From: Streptomyces parvulus
Lineage (GTDB): Bacteria > Actinomycetota > Actinomycetes > Streptomycetales > Streptomycetaceae
NCBI RefSeq assembly: GCF_014648855.1
Contig: NZ_BMRX01000004.1
Coordinates: forward strand, 186,001 to 250,000
Direction: 5' to 3'
DNA: 64,000 nucleotides
The stretch's first letter is position 1. Every line of letters starts with the position of its first letter. The notes under the pieces were generated by a model. The model saw nothing but the letters and a program-made list of their open reading frames with translations. It had not been told where the DNA came from and made no database searches. A program made the position numbers and the translations under genes. Shown piece after piece: positions 51,370-60,700 of this stretch.

Positions 51370-52467
51370 ATGAGGCTGGTGGGGGAAGAGACCTTCGCCG
51401 CGTACGGGCTGGCCGGCGCACCCGGCACCGACGCCTTCTGGGCGGAGGCCCGGACACCCGCGACGGTCCCCGACGGCGACGGCTGGACGGCCCTGTTCCT
51501 GCGGCGCGCCGGGGAGGCGGCGGACATCGGCTTCGAGAGCTGGTCGCCGCCGGTGCCGCTGCGCCGGTGGGGTGTCACGGACTGCTGGTACGCCGAGGTC
51601 CGGATGCCGGCGCGGCTGCGGGTGACGTACCAGTTCCTGGAGGGCGACACGGCGTACGCCGATCCGCTCAACCCGGTGGGCGCGGGCGGCGAGCGGTCCC
51701 TGTTCGCGACGCCGGACGCCCCGCCCCAGCCGCACTGGCCCGCCCTCGGCGCCGACGACGTCCTGCCCCTCCCCCGCACCCGGCTGCGCTGGACCAGTGA
51801 GCGGCTCGGCGGGCGGCGCACCGTGCGGGTCCACGAGGTGGGCGGGGGCGGTCCGGTGGTCCTGCTGCTCGACGGGGACGACTGGCTGTACCTGCATCCG
51901 GCGGCGACCGCGTTCGAGTCGGCGGTCAGGTGCGGCGAGATGCCGCCGGTCACGCTCGTGTTCCTGCCGGCCAAGGACCGGCAGGCCGAGTTCGGCTGCC
52001 GCCCCGCCCTGTGGGAGGCGGTGCGGGACGAGCTGCTTCCCCTGATCGCGGAGAGCGCCGTGCACGCGGACCCGGACCGGCTCGTGGTCACGGGTCAGAG
52101 CCTCGGCGGGCTGAGCGCGCTCTACGCCGCCCTGGAGTTCCCGGACCTGGTCTCCCGCGTGGCCTGCCAGTCGCCGTCGGTGTGGTGGACGCCGGACGCC
52201 GTGCACCGGCCGGACCCGCTGGGCGGCCCGGTCGGTGGCACCGTCGCGGCCCGGCTGCGCGGCGGCCCGGACCTGTCCGGCCTCCGGGTCGCCTTCGACG
52301 TGGGGGAGCACGAGACGCGGATGCTCCCCCACTGCGCCCTGGTGGAGCGCCTCACCGAGCAGGCCGGCGCGACGGTGTCCGTCAACCGCTCGGCCTCCGA
52401 CCACGACCGCGCGGGCTGGCGCCACGCACTGCTGCGGGACGTGGGCTGGGCGCTCAACGACGCCTAG
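51370..52467 (+). CDS. cchJ: Enterochelin-esterase-like siderophore hydrolase (CchJ-like)
   Basis: A 365-residue enzyme of the Fes/IroE family. The N-terminal beta domain (about 1-135) has FWAEARTPATVPDGDG and RVTYQFLEGDTAYADPLNP; the catalytic alpha/beta domain has WLYLHPAATAFESAVRCGEMPPVTLVFLPAKDRQAEFGC, the nucleophile in VVTGQSLGGLSALYAALEFPDLV, and the His in SDHDRAGWRHALL. It would hydrolyse a ferric siderophore or help release coelichelin from its synthetase. The iron box upstream fits. In S. coelicolor the equivalent gene adjoins cchI (recalled); here two carbohydrate genes, bL37 and a small inverted-repeat element lie between. ATG 51370 follows AAGGAGACG. Confidence 0.85.
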   Translation: MRLVGEETFAAYGLAGAPGTDAFWAEARTPATVPDGDGWTALFLRRAGEAADIGFESWSPPVPLRRWGVTDCWYAEVRMPARLRVTYQFLEGDTAYADPLNPVGAGGERSLFATPDAPPQPHWPALGADDVLPLPRTRLRWTSERLGGRRTVRVHEVGGGGPVVLLLDGDDWLYLHPAATAFESAVRCGEMPPVTLVFLPAKDRQAEFGCRPALWEAVRDELLPLIAESAVHADPDRLVVTGQSLGGLSALYAALEFPDLVSRVACQSPSVWWTPDAVHRPDPLGGPVGGTVAARLRGGPDLSGLRVAFDVGEHETRMLPHCALVERLTEQAGATVSVNRSASDHDRAGWRHALLRDVGWALNDA

Positions 52468-52577
52468 GGTCTGTCGTTTGGATCATGCCGGCGTCGCGGG
52501 GCGTGGCATGCCCCGCTCGGGTGGGCCGGCAAGGACCCTCCCTCTCAGCCGGCCAGATCCAAACGACAGACCCTAGG
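52463..52577. mobile_element. MITE-like inverted-repeat element, 115 bp, CTAG ends
   Basis: Perfect 22-nt arms (52463-52484 and 52556-52577) start with CTAGGGTCTGTCGTTTGG on one side and its complement on the other; with two mismatches they extend to about 30 bp each (to 52492 and from 52548). A 4-bp CTAG stands at both outer ends, as in target duplications of IS5-group elements. There is no coding frame. Both neighbouring genes use the TAG inside CTAG as stop codon, so the element sits exactly between two convergent genes and could also act as a two-way terminator. Confidence 0.6.
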
Positions 52578-53808
52578 GCGCCGGGACGGTGGAGAGGTCG
52601 AGTGCCCGGTCGGCGTCCTGGGGCCGCAGGACGCGCATGATGCCTTCCAGCAGGTAGTAGTCGGCGTACGGGAGGGAGATCTCGACGCCGTCCTCGGCGG
52701 GCCGGTTGCGGGTGCAGCGGGCGACGACCGCGTCGGCTCGGCGGGACTGCCGGGTCAGGCAGGTCCGTGCCAGCGCGGTGAGCAGCCGCAGGGCCGTGTC
52801 GCGGTACGCCTGACGGCCGGTGGCCTTCGCCAGGTCGAGCAGGCCGCAGGCCATGACGGCGCCCGCCGAGGCGTCCTTGACGTCGTACGGCTGCTGCGGC
52901 GCCAGGTAGTCCCAGACGGGGACGTGGTCCTCGGTCAGGGCGCCGGTCGCGAAGTCGGCCAGGGCGCGGGCGGTGTCCAGGAAGGCGCGGTCGCCGGTCC
53001 TGCGGTACATCGTGGTGAAGCCGTAGACGCCCCAGGCCTGGCCGCGCGCCCAGCACGAGGCGGGGCTGTACCCCTGGACGGTGCCGGGGCCGACCGGTGC
53101 ACCGCTGCCCGGGTCGAAGTCGTAGACGTGCGGGGTCGATCCGTCGGGGCGGGGGAACACCCGCCGGGTGGTCCGGGCGTGCTCGGTGGCGATGTCCAGG
53201 TACTTCCCGTCCCCCGTCTCCCGGCTCGCGAAGGCCAGGAGGTCGAGGTTCATCATGGTGTCGATGATGACCCGGCCCGCGTTGCCCGGGTCGGACAGGG
53301 CGCCCCACGCGCGGATGAAGCGGCCGCGCGGGTTGTACCGCTGGATCAGGGAGTCCGCCGCCCGGACCGCGCCGTCCCGCCACTCGGCGTCGCCCGTCAG
53401 GCGCCAGGCGGTGACCCACGACGGATAGAAGAGGAACCCCAAGTCGTGGGTGGAGGTGTCGTACCGGCGGGGGGCGAGCCCGCGGGCCGAGTCGATCGCC
53501 AGGGTACGGAAGCCGTCGTCGCCGCTGTACAGGTGCGCCATCCACAGCGTTCCTGGCCAGAACCCGCCCACCCAGTCGCCGTTCGGCGAGTAGACCCACT
53601 TCTCGAACTTCGTCCCCACCGGGAAGCCGGTCACCCCGGGCGCGACGGCCCGGAGCTTGGCCACGGCGTAGTCCGCGGCGTCGCGCAGGACACGGTCGGT
53701 GGCCGGCGCGGGCGCCCCGGTGCCGGCGGCCGCGGCCTGCTGCGACAGGGCGTGCACGCCCACTGCGCCGGTGGCCGAGGCCAGCACGGTTCGACGGGAG
53801 ACACTCAT
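52573..53808 (-). CDS. GH88-type unsaturated glucuronyl hydrolase, exported
   Basis: A 411-residue protein with a twin-arginine-like signal (SVSRRTVLASATGAVGVHALSQQAAAAG). The (alpha/alpha)6 barrel is recognised from FPVGTKFEKWVYSPNGDWVGGFWPGTLWMAHLYSGD, DLGFLFYPSWVTAWRLTGD, RVIIDTMMNLDLLAFASRETGDGKYLDIATEHARTT (catalytic Asp region) and GYSPASCWARGQAWGVYGFTTMYRRTGD. GH88 enzymes remove the unsaturated uronic acid left by polysaccharide lyases. It is divergent from a beta-helix lyase-like gene at 54031. Its stop TAG lies in the CTAG end of the inverted-repeat element. Confidence 0.88.
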   Translation of the reverse strand: MSVSRRTVLASATGAVGVHALSQQAAAAGTGAPAPATDRVLRDAADYAVAKLRAVAPGVTGFPVGTKFEKWVYSPNGDWVGGFWPGTLWMAHLYSGDDGFRTLAIDSARGLAPRRYDTSTHDLGFLFYPSWVTAWRLTGDAEWRDGAVRAADSLIQRYNPRGRFIRAWGALSDPGNAGRVIIDTMMNLDLLAFASRETGDGKYLDIATEHARTTRRVFPRPDGSTPHVYDFDPGSGAPVGPGTVQGYSPASCWARGQAWGVYGFTTMYRRTGDRAFLDTARALADFATGALTEDHVPVWDYLAPQQPYDVKDASAGAVMACGLLDLAKATGRQAYRDTALRLLTALARTCLTRQSRRADAVVARCTRNRPAEDGVEISLPYADYYLLEGIMRVLRPQDADRALDLSTVPAP

Positions 53809-53872
53809 GGGTGCGTCCTCCAACTGAGCTACGGGGCCGGGGAGTTGTCCGAGCGTGGCACAAGCGGAACCG

Positions 53873-53884
53873 GGGTGTACACCC
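53873..53884. promoter_or_regulatory. Palindrome in the GH88/beta-helix divergent promoter region
   Basis: GGGTGTACACCC, a perfect 12-bp palindrome, lies 65 bases before the GH88 start, beside AT-richer DNA (TTCTTATACGTGAACATC) that may hold the promoters. The regulator is unknown. Confidence 0.35.
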
Positions 53885-54030
53885 TTGAGCGCCGTTCTTA
53901 TACGTGAACATCGAAGACCAGCCACGGCCTCGCGCACAGGGTCTTTCCCGTCCGGCGCACACGTGCGATGCTCCCCGGAATTCCATCGCGAACGCCATTC
54001 ACATACATGTCCAACAACGAGGGGGCGGGT

Positions 54031-55749
54031 ATGTCTCACGAGGAGAGCCGCGGCAGCTCGGGCGGGGACGCCGGTTCGATCGGCAGACGGGGTCTGCTCG
54101 GGGGTGCCGCGGTCGTGGCCGCGGGTGTCATGACCGGAGCACCGCCCGTGCTCGCCGCGTCCGGGACGCCGTCCGGCGCGGGTTCCGGTGTCGTGCCGTC
54201 CCTGTGGCGGGAGTTCACCCGGAACCCCTTCACTCACCCCCAGATCCCGTTCGTGGGCCGGGCGGGCTGCCGGGGCGGCTCGACGCGGCGGCCCAGGCCC
54301 CGCGTGGTCGCCGACGTCCGCGACTTCGGCGCGGTGGCGGACGGCACCACCGACTGCGCCCCGGCGATCAACCGCGCCCTCGCCGCCGCGGGACGGGCCG
54401 GCGGCGGCACGGTCACCCTGCCGCCCGGCACCCTCCGCATCGACGGCCTGATCCGCGTGGCCCACTCGGACGTCGTGCTGCGCGGCGCCGGAAGCGACCG
54501 GACGGTCCTGAAGGCCGCCCGGCACCTCACCGACCTGGTCGGCCCCTACGGCTCCCGGTACGGCGGCGACAAGTCGTCCTGGTCGTGGGCGGGCGGGCTG
54601 ATCTGGCTGGCCCCCGAGGCCCGCTGGAAGTCTCTCACCGAGGCCATCGGGGCGAAGCAGTGGCCGTTCGAGGGCTGGACCGGCAACCGGCGCGACGAGT
54701 GGCGGACGCTGGCCACCGTCTCCCCCGCCCGCCGGGGCTCCTGGACGGTCCGGGTCAGCGACACCTCGCGGCTGCGCCCCGGCGACCTCGTCCTGCTGCG
54801 CGTCGCCGACGACGCCGAGCACACCCTGCTCGCCCACATGGCGGGCGACGGCCCCGGCACCGGTTCCTACTCCTGGGACGACAAGACGAAGCTGACGTCG
54901 TACGTGCCCTACGAGTGGCCGGTGCGGGTGACGGAGGTGCACGGCCGCCGCGTGACCCTGGAGCGTCCGCTGCCGCTCGACCTCCGGCCCGAGTGGGACC
55001 CCCGGCTGACGACCCACGTCGGCGCCCTGACGGGCGCGGGCGTCGAAGGGCTCACCCTGGAGGCCCCTAACCTGCCGCAGCAGCCGCACCTGCTGGACCT
55101 CGGGTACAACGGCGTCGTGCTCCAGTGCGCCTACGACTGCCGGATCGACGACGTCACCGTGCGCAACGTCGACAACGGGTTCGGGCTGGTCGCCGCCTCG
55201 GCCTGCACGCTGAGCCGCACGCGGGTCGCCGGACGCGGGGCCCACCACCCGTACTTCTGCCGCGAGGGATCCCACGACAACCTCGTCGAGGACTTCACCG
55301 TCGAAGAGCGCACGACTCCCGCGCCCGCGGGCACGCAGCTGCACGGCATCAACGTGGAGGGCCTGTCCTCGTACAACGTCTGGTCACGCGGTGTGATGGA
55401 GATGGGCACCTTCGACAGTCACCGCGGCATGCCCTTCGCGAACGTGCGCACCGACATCACGGTCAACAACAACGGACGGCACGGTGGCGACGCGAGCGCC
55501 GGCCCGCTCTTCGGGGCGCGCTTCGCCCACTGGAACATCCGGGTGACGAACGGCCGGGCCGGGCTGACGCGGATCGACGGCCTGGCGCCCTGGTCCGCCA
55601 CCGTCGGCATCAACGAGGTGCGCGAGTTCGACCAGATCGACGTCCCCGACTTCACCGGCGACCTGAACGCGCGCCTGGAGCTGTACGGCACGACCGGCGC
55701 CGTACGCCCCGGGAACCTGTACGAGGCCCAGCGCGGGCTGGGGCGGTAG
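54031..55749 (+). CDS. Tat-exported right-handed beta-helix protein (pectate-lyase-3 type)
   Basis: A 572-residue exported protein. The Tat signal is SIGRRGLLGGAAVVAAGVMTG (about 16-36). VVADVRDFGAVADGTTDCAPAINRALAAAGRAGGGTVTLPPGTLRIDG is the standard start of Pectate_lyase_3/GH28-like helices, and repeats such as YDCRIDDVTVRNVDNGFGLVAASACTLSRTRVAG follow. It likely cleaves or binds an acidic plant or microbial polysaccharide, with the divergent GH88 enzyme finishing the products. ATG 54031 follows GAGGGGGCGGGT; ATG 54007 is an alternative. Confidence 0.85.
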   Translation: MSHEESRGSSGGDAGSIGRRGLLGGAAVVAAGVMTGAPPVLAASGTPSGAGSGVVPSLWREFTRNPFTHPQIPFVGRAGCRGGSTRRPRPRVVADVRDFGAVADGTTDCAPAINRALAAAGRAGGGTVTLPPGTLRIDGLIRVAHSDVVLRGAGSDRTVLKAARHLTDLVGPYGSRYGGDKSSWSWAGGLIWLAPEARWKSLTEAIGAKQWPFEGWTGNRRDEWRTLATVSPARRGSWTVRVSDTSRLRPGDLVLLRVADDAEHTLLAHMAGDGPGTGSYSWDDKTKLTSYVPYEWPVRVTEVHGRRVTLERPLPLDLRPEWDPRLTTHVGALTGAGVEGLTLEAPNLPQQPHLLDLGYNGVVLQCAYDCRIDDVTVRNVDNGFGLVAASACTLSRTRVAGRGAHHPYFCREGSHDNLVEDFTVEERTTPAPAGTQLHGINVEGLSSYNVWSRGVMEMGTFDSHRGMPFANVRTDITVNNNGRHGGDASAGPLFGARFAHWNIRVTNGRAGLTRIDGLAPWSATVGINEVREFDQIDVPDFTGDLNARLELYGTTGAVRPGNLYEAQRGLGR

Positions 55750-55764
55750 GGCCGCGCAAACGCG

Positions 55765-55794
55765 TCGGGTGGGTGGCTCGCGCCACCCACCCGA
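55765..55794. terminator. Bidirectional hairpin terminator
   Basis: TCGGGTGGGTGGC (55765-55777) and GCCACCCACCCGA (55782-55794) pair over 13 bp with a 4-nt loop, between the convergent beta-helix and bL37 genes. Confidence 0.8.
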
Positions 55795-55809
55795 GACGAC
55801 GGGACGTCC

Positions 55810-55887
55810 TCAGCTCTGCGGACGGCTACCGTGGTTGGCGCCGTTCTTGCGGCGGGCCTTCTTCTTGCGACGTCGCTTCGAGGACAT
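55810..55887 (-). CDS. bL37-type ribosomal protein (25 aa)
   Basis: A tiny basic frame from ATG 55887 to TGA 55810. It begins MSSKRRRKKKARRKNG and continues to an ANHG-x-RP-x-S end, the same plan as actinobacterial bL37 (a run of Arg/Lys then K-x-x-ANHGKRPN) found in mycobacterial 50S structures. The ribosome site is an almost perfect AAGGAGGT, the strongest in this region, and a clean terminator follows. It would bind 23S rRNA near the peptidyl transferase region (family knowledge). Placement inside an accessory siderophore/carbohydrate region is unexpected and may mean a second copy. Confidence 0.75.
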   Translation of the reverse strand: MSSKRRRKKKARRKNGANHGSRPQS

Positions 55888-56034
55888 CGAAACCTCCTTG
55901 CTGATCACTTTTCACACGCTGTGCACCGGATTGTCGGCTCCGGTGATCACAGATCCCCTTTCCCGTGTGTGCCACGGCAAACATCCGGGACGGGTGCATC
56001 GCGGGACACCTGTGCGAGACCTGCGTTACCGGCT

Positions 56035-56074
56035 TCACCGGGTCACCGGGTCACCGGGTCACCGGGTCACCGCC
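56035..56074. repeat. Tandem octamer (TCACCGGG)n over the exporter stop codon
   Basis: Four exact copies and a partial fifth of TCACCGGG run from 56035 to 56074, covering the last codons and the TGA of the ABC exporter gene. Because 8 is not a multiple of 3, gain or loss of a unit would alter the extreme C-terminus only slightly, since each unit brings a TGA in one frame. Confidence 0.85.
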
Positions 56075-57759
56075 AGTCGGTACTCCTCGTCGGCGGCCAG
56101 CAGGTTGCGGTGGGTGTCCTCGGCCGTGATGACGCCCTCGTCGAGGACCAGGACGCGGTCGGCCGCGTCCAGGAGGGCGGGGCTGCTGGTGATCACGAGG
56201 GTGGTGCGGCCCCGGCGCAGCTTCGCGACGTTGCGGGCGATGAGCTGTTCGGTGACCGCGTCGACGGCCGTCGTCGGGTCGCGCAGGACGAGCACGTCGG
56301 TGTCGGCGGCGAGCGCGCGGGCCAGGGAGAGCCGCTGGCGCTGGCCGCCGGACAGGTTGGCGCCGCGGTCGCGGACGGCGTAGTCCAGGCCGTCGCGGTG
56401 CAGGGCCACGACGTCGGTCAGCATCGACGCCTCGACCGCCGCGTCGACCGGCCGGCCGGTGCCCGAGGGGTCGATGTTGGTGCGCAGGGTGCCCGCGAAG
56501 ATCTCCCCGTCGTACGGGTTGACCAGCAGGTGCTCGCGGACGGCCGCCACCGGGAGGTCCGCCAGGTCGCGGCCGCCGAGCCGCACGGTGCCGTCGTACG
56601 CGTCGGGCGGCACGTTCAGCGCCAGCACCGAGGCCAGTTCGGCGGCGGCGCGCGGCTGGTAGGCGGCGATCGCCACGAACTCGCCGGCGCCCACCCGGAA
56701 CCGCACCTTGCGCAGCGTCCCGTGCCGCACGCAGTCGACCTCCAGGTCCGGGCCCGACGGCGGCCGGCCCGTGCCGGGCGTGGTCACCGGCGGGGCGCTG
56801 AGCACCAGCGCCATCCGCTCGGCCGAGGCCCGGGCGATCATCACGTACTTCGGCATCTCCGAGAACAGCCTGAGCGGCTCCATGATGAACTGCGCGAGCC
56901 CCACCGCCATGACGAGTTCACCGATGTTGATCCGTCCGGCGAAGGCCAGCCAGCCCGCCGTCAGCGTCACGGCGGCGGCGAGCACCGCGTTGAGGGCCAG
57001 GGCGGTGCCCGCGTAGACGCCGTTGACCCGGGCGACGGTGATGGACTGCTGCTTCGCCTCCGTGCTGACCCCGCGGTACGCGCGGAAGGCGGCGCTGTTG
57101 CCGCCGAAGCCGTGCAGCGGGCGCAGGCCGATGATCAGGTCGGCGACCTTGGCGCCCGCCCGCGCCACCCGGGCCTGCTGTTCGCGGGTGCTGGAGCCGA
57201 TCCGCTTGGACATGACGCTCAGCACCGTGAGGATCGCGGCCGTCCCCACGATTACCAGCAGGCCGAGCCGGACGTCGGCGAGGCCCAGCGCGACCGCCGC
57301 GATCAGCACCGCGACCAGCGAGCTGATCAGCAGCGGGACCACCTCGATGATGTCGGCGGTCTGGTCGGCGTCCTCGGTGGCGATGGTCAGCACCTCGCCG
57401 GACTTGAGGTCGGCGTCCCGGGCCACGGGCTCCAGTCCGCGGCCCGCGACCAGGACCCGCCAGCGGTGCGCCTCGGTGGTGTTGGCCTTCTGCAGCACCC
57501 GCATCCCGAACCGCCACGACAGCGACACGGTGGTGATGATCACGGCCAGCGCGCCGATGGAGACACCGAGCGAGCCCGGGCCGCGGTCGCGCATCGTGTG
57601 TTCCACGATCAGCCCGAGCGCGATGGGGAAGGCGGTCTCGGCGGCCTGGTAGAGGCCCATGAGCACGGTGCCCGCGACCATCGCGCCGAGGTTGCGCCGC
57701 AGGGCGGTGCGGAGGATGCCGGACCCCTGGCGGGTCCGCTGCTTGTCAGGAGTTTTCAT
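56059..57759 (-). CDS. cchI: ABC exporter half-transporter with degenerate ATPase (CchI-like)
   Basis: A 566-residue fused membrane-ATPase protein. Six hydrophobic helices (about 25-310) match type IV exporters. In the ATPase the P-loop is lost ([19 protein letters not shown] where GxxGxGKS/T is expected), Walker B reads [12 protein letters not shown] with Arg-Asp for Asp-Glu, and the H-loop His is Ser (VITSSPALL), yet the signature [15 protein letters not shown] is intact. It must therefore work with an active partner. By position next to the peptide synthetase it is the coelichelin-type exporter half. ATG 57759 overlaps the synthetase by 14 bases; an upstream TTG was rejected. Confidence 0.85.
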   Translation of the reverse strand: MKTPDKQRTRQGSGILRTALRRNLGAMVAGTVLMGLYQAAETAFPIALGLIVEHTMRDRGPGSLGVSIGALAVIITTVSLSWRFGMRVLQKANTTEAHRWRVLVAGRGLEPVARDADLKSGEVLTIATEDADQTADIIEVVPLLISSLVAVLIAAVALGLADVRLGLLVIVGTAAILTVLSVMSKRIGSSTREQQARVARAGAKVADLIIGLRPLHGFGGNSAAFRAYRGVSTEAKQQSITVARVNGVYAGTALALNAVLAAAVTLTAGWLAFAGRINIGELVMAVGLAQFIMEPLRLFSEMPKYVMIARASAERMALVLSAPPVTTPGTGRPPSGPDLEVDCVRHGTLRKVRFRVGAGEFVAIAAYQPRAAAELASVLALNVPPDAYDGTVRLGGRDLADLPVAAVREHLLVNPYDGEIFAGTLRTNIDPSGTGRPVDAAVEASMLTDVVALHRDGLDYAVRDRGANLSGGQRQRLSLARALAADTDVLVLRDPTTAVDAVTEQLIARNVAKLRRGRTTLVITSSPALLDAADRVLVLDEGVITAEDTHRNLLAADEEYRLAVTR

Positions 57760-60700
57760 CGAGGTGGCGGGCAATCGCTTCCGGGGTTCGCAGGGTGAAC
57801 AGATCGCGGATGGTGATCACCGGACCGTACTCCCGGCGGAGCAGTCCGGTCAGCCGTACCGCCAGCATGGAGTGCCCGCCGAGGGCGACGAAGTCGCCGA
57901 CCGCGCTCACCTCGTCGTCGTCCAGGTCCAGTGCCTCGGCGAAGAACTCGCACACGGTGGTCTCGGTCTCCGTGCGCGGGCCGCGCTCCCCCGCCGTGGT
58001 CAGCGCGCCGAGCGGCCTGGCCTCGGGCAGTGCCTTGGTGTCGGCCTTCCCGTTCACGGTCAGCGGGATGGCGTCGACCCGCGCGTAGTGCGTGGGGCGC
58101 AGGAAGTCCGGGAGCGCGGCGCCGACCTCGGCCGCGACCTCCGCCAGCTCGGCGCCGTCGAGGACCAGGTAGGCGGCCAGCCGGTGGGCGCCGTCGACCT
58201 GCGGGTCCGGCTGGGCGACGGCGGCGGCGAACCGTACCGCCGGGTGCGCGGCGAACACGGCCTCGACCTCGCCGAGTTCGACCCGGTGCCCGCGGATCTT
58301 GACCTGCTGGTCGGTGCGGCCGAGGTAGGCCAGATTGCCGTCGGGGCGGCGGACCACGAGGTCGCCGGTGCGGTACATGCGTTCGCCCGGGGCGCCGAAC
58401 GGGCAGGCGACGAAGCGGTGCGCGGTCTGCGCCGGCTGGCCCAGGTAGCCGCGCGCGATGCCGATGCCGGAGACGTACAGCTCGCCGGGGACGCCGTCGG
58501 GCGAGGGGCGCAGCCAGGGGTCCAGGACGTAGACGTCGGTGTTGTCGATGGCGACCCCGACGACGGGGTCCTGGCATTCGAAGGTGCCGACGCCGAGGGT
58601 GTTGATGGTGTACTCGGTGGGTCCGTACAGGTTGTAGCCCACGGTCCCCTCGGTCTCGGCGAGCCGCCGCCACAGGGCGGGGGTGACGGCCTCGCCGCCG
58701 AGCAGCACCAGTGCGGGCCGGTGGGCGGGGTCGTCGAGCAGCCCCTCGGCGACCAGCTGCTGCGCGTAGGTCGGGGTGACGTTGACGACGTCGATGCCGT
58801 GCTTGAGGCAGTACTCGACCAGCCGGGGCGCGTCGCGGCGCAGTTCCTCGTCGCATACGTGCACCTCGTGGCCGTCGGCGAGCCAGAGCAGTTCCTCCCA
58901 CGACATGTCGAAGGCGAACGACACGGTGTGGGCGATCCGGAAGGTCCGGTGGCCGTGCTCGGCGAGGACCGGTTCGAAGATCCGGCGCTGGTGGTTGACG
59001 AGCATGTTGGTCAGTCCGGCGTACTCGGTGACCACGCCCTTGGGCTTCCCGGTGGAGCCGGAGGTGTAGATCGTGTACGCGGGGTGCCGCAGCCGGTGCG
59101 GGTCGTCCGGCGCGAACGTCGTGTACGGGGCGGCGTCGGGCAGCGGGCGGTCCAGCTCGATCAGGTGGCCGGTCAGCCGCGGGGAGACGGCGCTCACGGT
59201 GAGAGTGACGTCGGGGCGGGCGTCCGCCACGATGGCGGCGATGCGCTCGTCGGGGTGGTCCAGCTCCAGCGGGACGTAGGCGGCGCCGACGCGCAGTACG
59301 GCGAAGAGGGCCACGATGGAGTCGAGCGAGCGCGGTACGGCGATCGCGACGGTCGTCTCGGGGCCGAGGCCGCGCCCGGCGAGCACGCCCGCCACCGCGC
59401 GGCTGCGGTCGCGCAGTTCCGCGAAGGTCATGGTGGCGCCGTCGGCGACGAGCGCCACCCGCTCCGGGGCGCGGCCGGCCGCGAGGTCGAAGCGGTCGAC
59501 GACGGTGTCGGTGCCGACGTCGGTGCGTCCGGCGGGGCGGGGTGCGGGACCGAGGCCGGTCAGCGCGCCCACCGGGCCGGTGGAGCGGGCCAGGTCGTCC
59601 AGGACGCGCAGGTAGTCGTCGAGCAGGCGGCGGGCGTTCGCGTCGTCGCGGTCGCGGTACTCCAGCTTGACGGTGAGGCGTTCGCCCGGGGTGACGACCC
59701 AGGTGAAGGGGTAGTGCGTGGAGTCGTCGGCGCGCACGGAGGTGATGCCGTGCCGGGCGTTCATCTCGGCGAAGGCGTCCAGGTCCAGGAAGTTCTGGAG
59801 CACGAAGAGGTTGTCGAACAGGGTGTCGTGGCCGGCGGCGCGCTGGATCTCGCCGAGGCCGAGGTGTTCGTGCTCCATGGCGTCGGCCCTGGCCGTCTGG
59901 ACGGCCGTGAGGTAGTCGCGGACCGTGTCGTGCGGCCGGGCGCGCGTCCAGGCGGGCACGGTGTTGAGCAGCACGCCGACGATGTCGCTCAGTCCCTCGC
60001 CGTCGCGGCCGGAGACGGTGACGCCGAACACGGCGTCGGTGCGGCCGGTGCGGGCGCCGAGGAGCAGGCCGAAGGCGCCGGTGAGGACGGAGTTCAGCGT
60101 GACGCCGTGTGTCCTTGCGGCCTCCCGCAGCCGCTCGGACCGCTCGGCGTCCAGGGTGTGGACCAGGGCGCGCGGCAGGTCGTCGGTGAGGTCGGGGCCG
60201 GGGCCGGCCAGCAGGGTCGGGCCGGACAGGCCGCTCAGGTGGCGCGCCCAGAACCGCTCGGAGACGGCGGGGTCCTTGGCGGCGAGCGTCCGGGCGTGGT
60301 CCTCGAAGCCGGGTGCGGCCGGGACCGCGGCGGGCGGCGAGCCCGCGAGGACGGCCTCGTAGGCGTCGAAGAGGTCCCGCAGCACGATCTCGCGCGACCA
60401 GCCGTCCCAGAGCAGCAGGTGATAGCTGAGGAGCAGTCCGTCGCGGCCGTCCGGCAGGCGTACGACGGTCAGCCGGATCAGCGGTGGTGCGGCGAGGTCG
60501 AAGCCCGTGTCCCGGTCGGTGAGCCGCAGCTCCTCGGCCTCGGCGTCCGTGGCCGCCTCGACGGTGCGGACGACGGCCCGCCGGCCGGCGGCGAGGACCT
60601 GTACGGGGTCGCCGTCGTCGTCCGTCGTGAAGCCGGCGCCCACGACCGGGTGCCGGGCGATCACGGCGGCCATGGCGTCGGCCAGCGCGTCGGCGTCCAG

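Noticed and set aside
56035..56074. Octamer array as a CRISPR or attachment site
   Set aside because: Units are only 8 bp with no spacers, and no integrase or cas genes are present.
57772..57774. TTG start for the ABC exporter, 15 bases upstream of the ATG
   Set aside because: The ATG at 57759 gives the usual overlap with the synthetase, and nothing favours the TTG.
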